Assembly (NCBI GenBank): GCA_014378125.1
Contig: JACMOG010000856.1
Span: forward strand, 1-10,549
Source of the DNA: Vitreoscilla sp.
GTDB taxonomy: Bacteria > Pseudomonadota > Gammaproteobacteria > Burkholderiales > Burkholderiaceae
Direction: 5' to 3'
Length of the DNA stretch: 10,549 nucleotides
Of the stretch, positions 1 through 6,406 are shown piece after piece. The position numbers and the translations under genes are program-made. A model generated the notes under the pieces. The model was not told where the DNA came from, did not search any database, and saw nothing but the letters and a program-made list of their open reading frames with translations. The first letter of the stretch is position 1; every line of letters begins with the position of its first letter.

Positions 1-177
1 AGACCCCGCCGTGCGCCAGCATGGACCCTGCGACTACGCGCAGGATGACACGCAATTGGCGCGGTGATGACGCCGTTGACGAGGTGATGCCCCCCTTCGT
101 CGGTCAAGAGAAGGGGCGTTGGAATCGCGACGCGAAGTTCGCGTCAAGCCCGATGGCGCGTGAATCGGCCGGGCGCG

Positions 178-211
178 GGCATCGTCGCGGCCTCGACGGC
201 CCGACGATGCC
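178..211. repeat. strong hairpin (10-bp perfect stem plus 4-bp inner stem)
   Basis: GGCATCGTCG (178-187) is perfectly complementary to CGACGATGCC (202-211). Inside, after a single bulged C, GGCC (189-192) pairs with GGCC (198-201) around a 5-base loop, giving about 14 pairs in 34 bases. There is no T-run after it on either strand, so it is not a classical intrinsic terminator. It may be a palindromic intergenic repeat or a structured RNA segment. Confidence 0.45.
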
Positions 212-289
212 AAGACCACCTCAAGAATTCGCGAATTTCTTCCACCAGCGAATGTCGTCTGCGGGCCGCCCATGCGCGGAACGGCGAGG

Positions 290-367
290 CGGGGGAGTCT
301 CTTTTGTGAGGTAAAGGAGGAGGAGGCCGCAGGCCGGCGGGGGACACGAACAAGAGAGACTCCCCCG
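290..367. repeat. long imperfect inverted repeat
   Basis: The left arm at 290-307 (CGGGGGAGTCTCTTTTGT) and the right arm at 350-367 are inverted copies: 18 positions with one mismatch. They enclose 42 bases rich in GGAGG and GGCC, including an internal GGCC dyad (325-328 / 332-335). No transposase lies between the arms, so this is not a complete insertion sequence. It could be a non-autonomous palindromic repeat or a structured RNA element. That the arms are inverted copies is directly visible; the element's nature is inference. Confidence 0.5.
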
Positions 368-368
368 G

Positions 369-421
369 TGAGTCGTGACTGACCCAGCGCGCCCCGCCAC
401 ACCTTTGAGTCGTGACTGACC
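369..421. repeat. 16-bp direct repeat pair
   Basis: TGAGTCGTGACTGACC occurs exactly at 369-384 and again at 406-421, a 37-base period. Each copy contains the small dyad AGTC-GT-GACT. The first copy begins immediately beyond the 290-367 inverted repeat. Two exact 16-mers this close are unlikely by chance, but their function is unknown. Confidence 0.55.
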
Positions 422-438
422 GGCGATGCACCAAGTAC

Positions 439-453
439 AGGGGCCTGGCCCCT
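439..453 (-). terminator. hairpin just downstream of the sulfur operon
   Basis: AGGGGCC-T-GGCCCCT is a perfect 7-bp dyad about a single central base (minimum loop formed by the inner bases). It starts 5 bases past the stop codon of the last minus-strand operon gene. The following minus-strand bases lack a U-run, so it would be a weak or Rho-dependent terminator, or an mRNA-stabilising stem, if it acts at all. Confidence 0.35.
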
Positions 454-458
454 TTCGG

Positions 459-836
459 TCAGCCCTTGGCCACGTGCCAGACGTTGCCCTTGCCGTCACC
501 CGTGGCGTCACCCGCCTTCGCATCCTTCACGAAGGTGTACAGCGGCCAGCCCTTGTACGCCCACTGCTTCGATCCATCGTCGCGCGTGACGACGGACCAG
601 TCGCCCGACGCGGCGTCGGACGGCTGCGCCGCGAGCGGCGGCCAGTTCGTGGCGCACGGGCCGATGCAGGTGCTCTTGCCGCTGTTGGCGGCGTCCTTGT
701 CGTAGGTGTAGAGCGTGGCGCCCGCGGGCGTGGCCAGCACGCCGTTGGCGGGGGTGGCGGGCGCGGGCCCGCTCGCCGCGACGGCGACGAGCGTGAGCAG
801 GGTGAGGGCGGCCGCGGCGGCGGTGGCTTTGAGCAT
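459..836 (-). CDS. secreted PF03640 ("secreted repeat of unknown function") protein
   Basis: This 125-residue protein is exported: an N-terminal signal peptide (residues 1-~27, with an Ala/Leu-rich core) has no lipobox cysteine, so it should be a soluble periplasmic protein rather than a lipoprotein. The mature part carries two degenerate repeats of the COG4315/PF03640 family. The first is around residues 33-70 (ATLYTYDKD ... C57IGPC61ATNWPPL) and the second around 88-122 (WAYKGWPLYTFVKD ... GNVWHV). The two cysteines could form a disulfide. The family has no established biochemical role. The start is set by the ribosome site AAGGAG shortly upstream of ATG. It sits 32 bases after the damaged monooxygenase/NlpA gene and is the last gene of the minus-strand operon; whether it has a job in sulfur uptake is unknown. 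Confidence 0.85.
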   Translation of the reverse strand: MLKATAAAAALTLLTLVAVAASGPAPATPANGVLATPAGATLYTYDKDAANSGKSTCIGPCATNWPPLAAQPSDAASGDWSVVTRDDGSKQWAYKGWPLYTFVKDAKAGDATGDGKGNVWHVAKG

Positions 837-868
837 CAGGTTCTCCTTTTGTGATGATGATGGGCAGG

Positions 869-2135
869 TCATTTGGAGGCGGCCAGCAGCGCCTGCTGGT
901 AGTCCGTCTTCACGAAGCCCGCGAACTTCGTCTCGGTGGTGGCCAGGAACTCGCGTGAGCGATACGCGTCGGCGATGTCCTTGACCCAGGGCGCGTCCTT
1001 GTCCGCGGTGCGGATCGCCACGACGTTCTGGTAGGTCGGTCCGGTCTTCTCGAGCACCAGGGCCTCGGTGATCTTCAGGCCCGATGCCAGCGCGAAGTTG
1101 CCGTTGATGAACGAGTAGTCGGTGTCGTCCAGCGAGCGCGGAAGCTGCGCGGCCTCGATGGGCACCAGCTTGATCTTCTTGATGTTGACCGCCACGTCCC
1201 GCTCCGATGCCTTGATCGGATCGACGCCGTCGCGCAGCTTCACCCAGCCGAGGTCCTGCAGCACCACCAGGGCGCGCGCCGCGTTGGTGGGGTCGTTGGG
1301 CAGCGCCACGACGGCGCCCTCCCTGACCGCGAGGTCCTTGTGCTTGTGGCTGTACAAGGCGATGGGAGCCGAGCGCGCCGCCTCGGCCCGGGTGGTGGCG
1401 GCGATGAAAACGCACTCGGCATGGCGCGCCGCGAAGCGCTGTCCGCGGCCCGAGCTGCCGGCCTGGAACAGCACCGGCGTGCGTTGCGGCGACGGCTCGG
1501 CCAAATGGATGCCCTCCACGTCGAAGTACTGGCCGTGGTGGACGACGGGATGGATGCGGGCCGGGTCGGCATAGACCCGGCCGGCCTTCTCGCGCCGCAC
1601 CGCGCCGTTCTCCCAGCTGCCTTCCCACAGCTTGTAGAGCACGTCGAGATATACGGCGGCGCGGTCGTAGCGCTCGTCGTGCGGCAGCTGCGCGGCCAGG
1701 CCCATCGCGCGCGCCGCGCTCTCCAGGTAGCCGGTGACGATGTTCCAGCCGACGCGCCCGCCGCTGAGGTGGTCGAGCGTGGAGAAGCGCCGCGCCAGCA
1801 GGTAGGGCGCCTCGTAGCCCAGGTTGACGGTGACGCCGAAGCCCAGGTGGATCGTGCCTGCGGCCATCGCGGAGACGAGCAGCATCGGGTCGTTGACCGG
1901 CAGCTGGATCGTCTCGCGGGCCGTCAGGTCGACGCTGCCCTGGTAGACGTCGTACACGCCCACGACGTCGGCCAGGAACAGGCCGTCGAACAGCCCGCGC
2001 TCCAGCGTCCGGGCGAGGCCCGTCCAGTACGGCAGGGTGGCGTAGGCTATCGAGCGGATGCGTCCACAGGCCGTGCTGGATGTGGCCGACGCAGTTCATG
2101 TGGAACGCGTTCAGCAGGATATTTTTCTTGGTCAT
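869..2135 (-). pseudogene. broken chimera: LLM (NtaA/SnaA-type) FMN monooxygenase joined to C-terminal half of a MetQ/NlpA binding protein
   Basis: The 5' part encodes an NtaA/SnaA/DszA-family flavin monooxygenase. From ATG at 2135 it reads MTKKNILLNAFHMN ... HIQHGLWTHP, then the frame is lost near 2052-2057. The adjacent frame continues with YWTGLARTLERGLFDGLFLADVVGVYDVY and family hallmarks such as LSGGRVGWNIVTGYL, KLWEGSWE and SEPSPQRTPVLFQAG-like LAEPSPQRTPVLFQAGSSGR. At about 1365-1385 the LLM sequence stops (roughly its last 40% is missing) and passes in frame into an NlpA/MetQ (PF03180) C-terminal half: IALYSHKHKDL, VVALPNDPTNAARALVVLQ, EAAQLPRSLDDTDYSFINGN, then TADKDAPWV near the end. 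The MetQ signal peptide and N-terminal lobe are absent. It follows the ATPase gene by 7 bases. The product should be non-functional unless frameshifting and a dual role are invoked. In sulfur-scavenging loci an intact LLM enzyme would desulfurise the imported compound. Confidence 0.8.
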
Positions 2136-2142
2136 CGTGATC

Positions 2143-2886
2143 TCAGATCGCGTGCGCCGCCTGCAGCGCATGGAAGACGCGCGCCCGCGGGGCGGCGAGC
2201 GCCAGGTCGTCGCGCGTGCGAGGGCGCGTGATTGGCACCGGCACCTGCTCGCGCAGGCGGCCGGGGTTGGCGTCGAGCACCAGCACGCGATCGGCGAGCC
2301 ACGCGGCCTCGTCGATGTCGTGCGTGACCATCAGCGTGGCGATGCCCTGGCGCCGCACCAGGCCCACCAGCAGGTCCTGCAGCTTCATGCGCGTGAACGC
2401 GTCGACGGCGGAGAACGGCTCGTCGAGCAGCAGCACCCGCGGCTGTCCGGCCAGGGCGCGGGCCAGCGCGACGCGCTGCGCCTGGCCGCCCGACAGCTCG
2501 CGGGGCAACGCGGCGCCGCGGCCGGACAGGCCCACGTCGTCGAGGATCGCGGCCACGCGCGGATCGTCGCGTCGCGCGCCGCCGGTCTCGAACGCGATGT
2601 TGTCCGCCACGCTGCACCATGGAAACAGCCGCGGCTCCTGGAACACCACGCCCACCTCGCGCGTGGGCGCGTCGTGCGGGCGGCCGCCCACGCGCACGAA
2701 GCCCTCGAACTCGCGATCGAGGCCGGCCGCGATGCGCAGCAACGTGCTCTTTCCGCAGCCGCTGGCGCCCACCAGGCAGACGATCTCGCCCGGCGCCACG
2801 CGCACGCGCACGTCGTCGAGGACGCGGCGTCCGCCGAATCGCTTGACGCGCACCTGCACGTCCAGCGCGGAATCGGCCGTCGTCAC
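2143..2886 (-). CDS. ABC transporter ATPase, SsuB/TauB type (sulfonate/taurine/nitrate family)
   Basis: This 247-residue cytoplasmic nucleotide-binding subunit drives import through the permease encoded just upstream. All motifs are present in order: Walker A GASGCGKST (40-48), Q-loop with Q83 (VVFQEPRLFPW), signature LSGGQ (131-135), Walker B VLLLDEP with D155/E156, and the switch histidine in VTHDIDEA (H189). The VGVVFQEPRLFPW stretch and the Arg/Pro-rich tail are typical of SsuB. I chose the GTG at 2886, which overlaps the permease stop codon by 4 bases (GTGA) and so implies translational coupling. The open frame extends far upstream, but that part is the permease gene read out of frame. 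The substrate cannot be fixed from the ATPase alone; sulfonate is inferred from the flavin enzymes in the operon. Confidence 0.92.
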   Translation of the reverse strand: MTTADSALDVQVRVKRFGGRRVLDDVRVRVAPGEIVCLVGASGCGKSTLLRIAAGLDREFEGFVRVGGRPHDAPTREVGVVFQEPRLFPWCSVADNIAFETGGARRDDPRVAAILDDVGLSGRGAALPRELSGGQAQRVALARALAGQPRVLLLDEPFSAVDAFTRMKLQDLLVGLVRRQGIATLMVTHDIDEAAWLADRVLVLDANPGRLREQVPVPITRPRTRDDLALAAPRARVFHALQAAHAI

Positions 2887-3758
2887 GCGCCGTCCTGCGC
2901 GTCGAGCGTGTCGCGCCAGCGCAGCAGCCGTCGCTCGAGCCGCGCCATCGCGGTGTCGCTGAGCTTGCCCAGCGCGGCCAGCAGCACGATGGCGGCGAGC
3001 ACCAGGTCGGCCCGGCTCGTCTCGCGGCCGTCGGTCAGCAGGTAGCCCAGCCCGCTGCTGGCGGCGATCAGCTCGCCCGCCACCATGAACATCCAGGCCA
3101 GGCTCAGGCCGTTGCGAAGCCCCGTCATCACCGAGGGCAGCGCGGCGGGCAGCAGCACGCGCCGCACCAGCGCGAACGAGTCGAGCCGCATGAGGCGCGC
3201 CACTTCCACCAGCTTGCGATCCACCCCGCGGATGCCGGCCACCACGCCCATGTAGACCGGAAAGAACGCGCCGATGGCGATCATCGCCAGCTTGGGCGCC
3301 TCGCCGATGCCCAGCCACAGCAGCAGCAGCGGCACCCAGGCCAGCGACGGGATCGCGCGCGGGGCCTGGAAGCTGGGGTCGAGCAGCGAACGCGCCGTGG
3401 CGGACAGGCCCACCAGCGAGCCGACGGCCACGGCCAACGAGGCGCCGATGGCATAGCCTGCCGCCACGCGCGCGGTGCTGGCGGCCACGTGGCCGGCCAC
3501 CGTGTGGCCGCCCAGGTCGAACAACGCGCGTGCCACGTCGCTGGGCGTGGGCAGCAGGTTGGACGTGACCCAACCCAGCCGGCCCGCGATCTCGGCGGCG
3601 GCCAGCGCCGCCAGCGGCAGCGCCCACGCCAGCAAGATAGCGCGCCCGCGTCCGCGCGCGGGTCGCGCCGGCGCGGGGTCGGCGTCATCGGCCGACAGCG
3701 ATGCACCCCACTGCGACGCGTGGCTGTAGTCCAGCAGTATGGTGGGATCGGCCGTCAT
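2883..3758 (-). CDS. ABC transporter permease, SsuC/TauC type
   Basis: This 291-residue inner-membrane subunit belongs to the BPD_transp_1 family. After a hydrophilic N-terminus (1-~40) the first membrane segment is near 41-58. Further hydrophobic segments lie around 92-120, 135-150, 155-177, 218-240 and 250-265. The cytoplasmic EAA loop that contacts the ATPase is visible at about 185-215 (EVARLMRLDSFALVRRVLLP...G). NLLPTPSDVARAL near residue 67 is typical of the SsuC/TauC/NrtB group. It starts 12 bases after the binding-protein stop and its own stop overlaps the ATPase start. Length and motifs look normal. Specificity is inferred from context (sulfonates or related organosulfur compounds). 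Confidence 0.92.
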   Translation of the reverse strand: MTADPTILLDYSHASQWGASLSADDADPAPARPARGRGRAILLAWALPLAALAAAEIAGRLGWVTSNLLPTPSDVARALFDLGGHTVAGHVAASTARVAAGYAIGASLAVAVGSLVGLSATARSLLDPSFQAPRAIPSLAWVPLLLLWLGIGEAPKLAMIAIGAFFPVYMGVVAGIRGVDRKLVEVARLMRLDSFALVRRVLLPAALPSVMTGLRNGLSLAWMFMVAGELIAASSGLGYLLTDGRETSRADLVLAAIVLLAALGKLSDTAMARLERRLLRWRDTLDAQDGA

Positions 3759-3770
3759 CGCGTCGCCGGC

Positions 3771-4757
3771 TTACGCGTGCTTCACGGATCCGGCGAAGCG
3801 GGTGTCCACCAGCTCGGCCACGGTGCGGTTCAGGTCGACGCCCGGCTTGACCAGCGCCTCGGCCTGCAGGATGGGCGACGCCGCCTGCAGCGCGTGCACG
3901 TGCTCCGACGACGGCCACGGGTTGCTCAGGTCGGTGCGCAGCTTGAGCTGAAGCAGCGCCACCTTCAGGCTCACTTTGGCCTCGTCCGACAGGATCTTCG
4001 CGGCCTCGGTGGAATTGGCCAGCGTCCACTGGCGGGCGCGCTCATAGCCGGCGATCACGCGATGCACCTCGGCCGGCCGTTGCGCCAAAAAGTCCTCGCG
4101 CACGTTCAGGAAGCCGTAGGTGTTGAACGACACGTTGCGATAGAGCAGCCGCGCGCCGCTGTCCAGCTCCGCCGACGCCATCAGCGGATCGAGGCCGGCC
4201 CACGCGTCGACCTGGCCCTGGCGCAGCGCGGCCAGGCCGTCGGCGTGCTGCAGCGGCACGTGCTCGATGTCGCTCTTCTTCAGGCCCACGGTCTGCAGCG
4301 AGCGCAGCAGGAACAGGTACGGATCGGTGCCCTTGGTGGCGGCGACCCTCTTGCCCCTGAGGTCGGCCAGTGACTTGATGGGGGAGTCCTTGGGCACCAC
4401 CAGCGCCGTCCATTCCGGGCGCGAGAAGATGTAGGGCGTGCGGATCGGATTGCCGTTGGCCTTGGCCAGGAGCGCGGCCAGGCCGGCCGACGAGCCGATG
4501 TCGATGCTGTTGGCGTTGAGGTATTCCAGCGCGCGGTTGCTGCCGGCGCTCAGCACCCATTTCACCGAGGTGCCGTCCTTGCGGAAGTCGTCCTCCAGCC
4601 AGCCGAAGTGCCTCAGCACCAGGCTGGTGGGCGAGTAGTACGCGTAGTCCAGGCGCAGCTCTGGCAGCGGCGCGGTCGACAGCGCCCGGGCGGCCGTACC
4701 GGCGAGGCCGCCGGCGGCGGCGCCGGCCAGCTGGAGGATGTGACGACGATTGATCAA
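3771..4757 (-). CDS. periplasmic substrate-binding protein, SsuA/TauA (NMT1-like) type
   Basis: This 328-residue solute-binding subunit should deliver substrate to the permease downstream. The N-terminus (INRRHILQLAGAAAGG, cleaved after about residue 25) has a twin arginine and hydrophobic core resembling a Tat signal, common in this family. The mature protein shows the SsuA pattern: LRLDYAYYSPTSLVLR, then EYLNANSIDIG (78-88) followed by LVVPKDSPIKSLADLRGKRVA (119-139), and later VDAWAGLDPLMASAE (183-197). The start is a TTG at 4757, supported by GGAG five bases upstream; no better ATG is available in frame. It follows the flavin oxidoreductase gene by 22 bases. The ligand is not proven; an aliphatic or aromatic sulfonate or sulfone is most likely. 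Confidence 0.9.
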   Translation of the reverse strand: MINRRHILQLAGAAAGGLAGTAARALSTAPLPELRLDYAYYSPTSLVLRHFGWLEDDFRKDGTSVKWVLSAGSNRALEYLNANSIDIGSSAGLAALLAKANGNPIRTPYIFSRPEWTALVVPKDSPIKSLADLRGKRVAATKGTDPYLFLLRSLQTVGLKKSDIEHVPLQHADGLAALRQGQVDAWAGLDPLMASAELDSGARLLYRNVSFNTYGFLNVREDFLAQRPAEVHRVIAGYERARQWTLANSTEAAKILSDEAKVSLKVALLQLKLRTDLSNPWPSSEHVHALQAASPILQAEALVKPGVDLNRTVAELVDTRFAGSVKHA

Positions 4758-4779
4758 GAAGGCTCCAACGAGGTTGTTG

Positions 4780-5961
4780 TCAGGAATACGAACCGGGCTC
4801 GGGCACCTGGCCGGACAGCGCGTGGCGCCCGATGTCGCGCAGCTTCACGTCCACCGGGTCGTGCAGCGTGTGCACGCGGGCGTTGCGCCAGAACCGGTCG
4901 AGACCCAGCTTCTCCGAGGTGGCGCGCGCGCCGGTGAGTTCGAAGAACTGCGAGCTGATCTCCAGGGCGGCGCGGTGCGCGAGCACCTTGGCCTCGGAGA
5001 TCGACAGCGCCAGTTCGCCGCGCTGCCGAGGCTCGAGCGCGTCGCCGAGCGCGAACGCGGCGTCGAGCTGCCGAGCCGCGTCGTCGGCCACGCTCGCGGC
5101 GGCTCGGATGAGCAGCCGCAGCTCACCGTAGCGGTGCTGCACGATCGGGTCGTCGATCGCCCGAGCCACGTCCGAGCCGGCCCATGGGCGCGACTGCTGG
5201 CGCGTATAGACGCGGGCCTCGTCGAAGGCGCCGATGGCGATGCCCAGGTACAGGTTGGCCATGATCAGCTGCGACACCAGCGTGCGCAGCGTCATGCGCG
5301 GCGTGGGCGTGGCGCCCGGGCCCACCAGCACGTCGGCCGCCGCGATCTCCACGCCCTCGAACTCCACCGTGCCGCTGTCGGTCTGCTTCTGGCCGAACGC
5401 GTCCCAGTCGGCGCGCACGCGCAAGCCCTCGCGGCGCGTGCGCGTGGTGGCGATCACCAGGCTCTCCGAGGGTCGATGCCAGGCCGACACCACCATGCGA
5501 TCCGAGCCCACCGAGCCGGACGAGAAGCTCTTGAGGCCGTTGAAGATCCAGCCATCACCGGCCTCCGTGGCCACAGCGCGCTGGTCCAGCGGGTTGAGCG
5601 CGTTGCCCCAGAACAGGCGGCGTCGGGCCGTCTCTTCAAGCTCCTTCTCCTGCTGCGCCTTGGTGCCGTACAACACCAGCGTGGCCACCTGCAGGTGATG
5701 GAAGCCGTACAGGTGCGCCAGCGCGCTGTCGGCCTGGGCGATGCGGCGCAGCGTGGCGTAGAACAGCGGCCAGTCGGCGCCGAGGCCGCCGAACTCGGTG
5801 GGAATCGTGAGCCCGAGCAGGCCGCTGGCGCGGATGAACTCGCGCTCCTCGGCGGCATGGCCGCCGGCGCGGTCGCGTTCCACGGCGGTGGCGGCGAGCT
5901 GGTGTGCCAGCCGGTCTGCCGTCTGGAGGATCTGGTCCGGGGAGTCGAGGAAGGGGTTCAT
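4780..5961 (-). CDS. acyl-CoA-dehydrogenase-fold flavin oxidoreductase (DszC/SfnB-like), probable desulfurisation monooxygenase
   Basis: This 393-residue protein has the acyl-CoA dehydrogenase fold: helical N-terminal domain (1-~120), a middle beta domain with NALNPLDQ, GWIFNGLKSFSSGS (137-150) and a C-terminal helical domain. The tail RFWRNARVHTLHDPVDVKLRDIG (356-378) matches the signature of the DszC/SfnB branch, whose members use reduced flavin and oxygen on sulfur compounds rather than dehydrogenating acyl-CoA. In ssu-like operons it is expected to act on sulfones, sulfonates or thiophene-type compounds in the cytoplasm, with FMNH2 supplied by a separate reductase not seen here. The ATG lies 5 bases after the stop of the upstream MetQ remnant, with only a weak ribosome site, so translation may depend on that reading frame. 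Substrate is inference. Confidence 0.88.
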   Translation of the reverse strand: MNPFLDSPDQILQTADRLAHQLAATAVERDRAGGHAAEEREFIRASGLLGLTIPTEFGGLGADWPLFYATLRRIAQADSALAHLYGFHHLQVATLVLYGTKAQQEKELEETARRRLFWGNALNPLDQRAVATEAGDGWIFNGLKSFSSGSVGSDRMVVSAWHRPSESLVIATTRTRREGLRVRADWDAFGQKQTDSGTVEFEGVEIAAADVLVGPGATPTPRMTLRTLVSQLIMANLYLGIAIGAFDEARVYTRQQSRPWAGSDVARAIDDPIVQHRYGELRLLIRAAASVADDAARQLDAAFALGDALEPRQRGELALSISEAKVLAHRAALEISSQFFELTGARATSEKLGLDRFWRNARVHTLHDPVDVKLRDIGRHALSGQVPEPGSYS

Positions 5962-5966
5962 GCCGC

Positions 5967-6197
<231 letters not shown>

Positions 6198-6406
6198 CGG
6201 GCGGGAATCCTTGGACGAGACCCGACAGTGTTTTCCGCGCAGGCGGTATCCCGAACGAAGCTTTTCTCACTTGCTTCGAACTTCCGCGCCGGGACGCGTA
6301 CCGATTCCGTGTGCATGCGGCACCGGGCAGACCGATTGAATATATAGTGGTACTAAAGTGGTTCGAGTGGATCGAGCTGCGCCCGAATACCGCCGCCAGG
6401 ACGCCC
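6198..6406. promoter_or_regulatory. divergent promoter region: sulfur operon (-) / chitinase (+)
   Basis: This 209-base gap separates two divergent genes and contains the only clearly A+T-rich patch in the area (6335-6357, TTGAATATATAGTGGTACTA). TATAGT at 6343-6348 could serve as a -10 for the chitinase, but a matching -35 is not evident; TATATT on the minus strand overlaps it. A CGAAGC/GCTTCG dyad (6256-6261 / 6273-6278) sits between this patch and the sulfur operon start, where a regulator such as a CysB-type LysR protein might bind. No element here is certain. Confidence 0.4.

Larger units (their letters stand above)
1..458. other. gene-free, palindrome-rich stretch
   Basis: No reading frame here has a recognisable domain, a ribosome site or a plausible protein composition; the open frames on both strands are Arg/Pro/Gly-rich, as expected by chance in G+C-rich DNA. 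The stretch does hold several dyads: a 6-bp stem at 27-44, a 7-bp stem at 92-116, a 17-bp palindrome at 129-145, a long hairpin at 178-211, an A+T-rich palindrome at 226-237, a long imperfect inverted repeat at 290-367 and a 16-bp direct repeat at 369-384 and 406-421. It lies downstream of the minus-strand sulfur operon, so it may contain terminators or intergenic repeats. An unrecognised small RNA cannot be excluded. Confidence 0.6.

Noticed and set aside
34..402. Open frames on both strands in the first 400 bases
   Set aside because: Overlapping in several frames, Arg/Pro/Gly-rich, no ribosome site or domain, and crossing strong palindromes; best explained by high G+C content.
459..2171. 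A single 570-codon minus-strand frame linking the start of the LLM enzyme to the small secreted protein
   Set aside because: The middle part is Arg/Pro/Gly-rich and is the real LLM/NlpA sequence read out of frame. Only the two ends are genuine, and the secreted protein has its own ATG, signal peptide and ribosome site.
2887..3627. N-terminal extension of the SsuB-type ATPase (494-codon frame)
   Set aside because: The extra region is the permease gene in another frame. The ATPase domain begins right after the GTG that overlaps the permease stop.
6256..6278. CGAAGC-N11-GCTTCG dyad as a firm operator for the sulfur operon
   Set aside because: Only 6-bp arms; too short to claim a regulator site without conservation data. 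It is mentioned only as a candidate within the promoter region.
6311..6406. An upstream ATG that would lengthen the chitinase by 32 residues
   Set aside because: It has no ribosome site, would place a charged segment before the signal peptide, and would put the A+T-rich promoter patch inside the gene.
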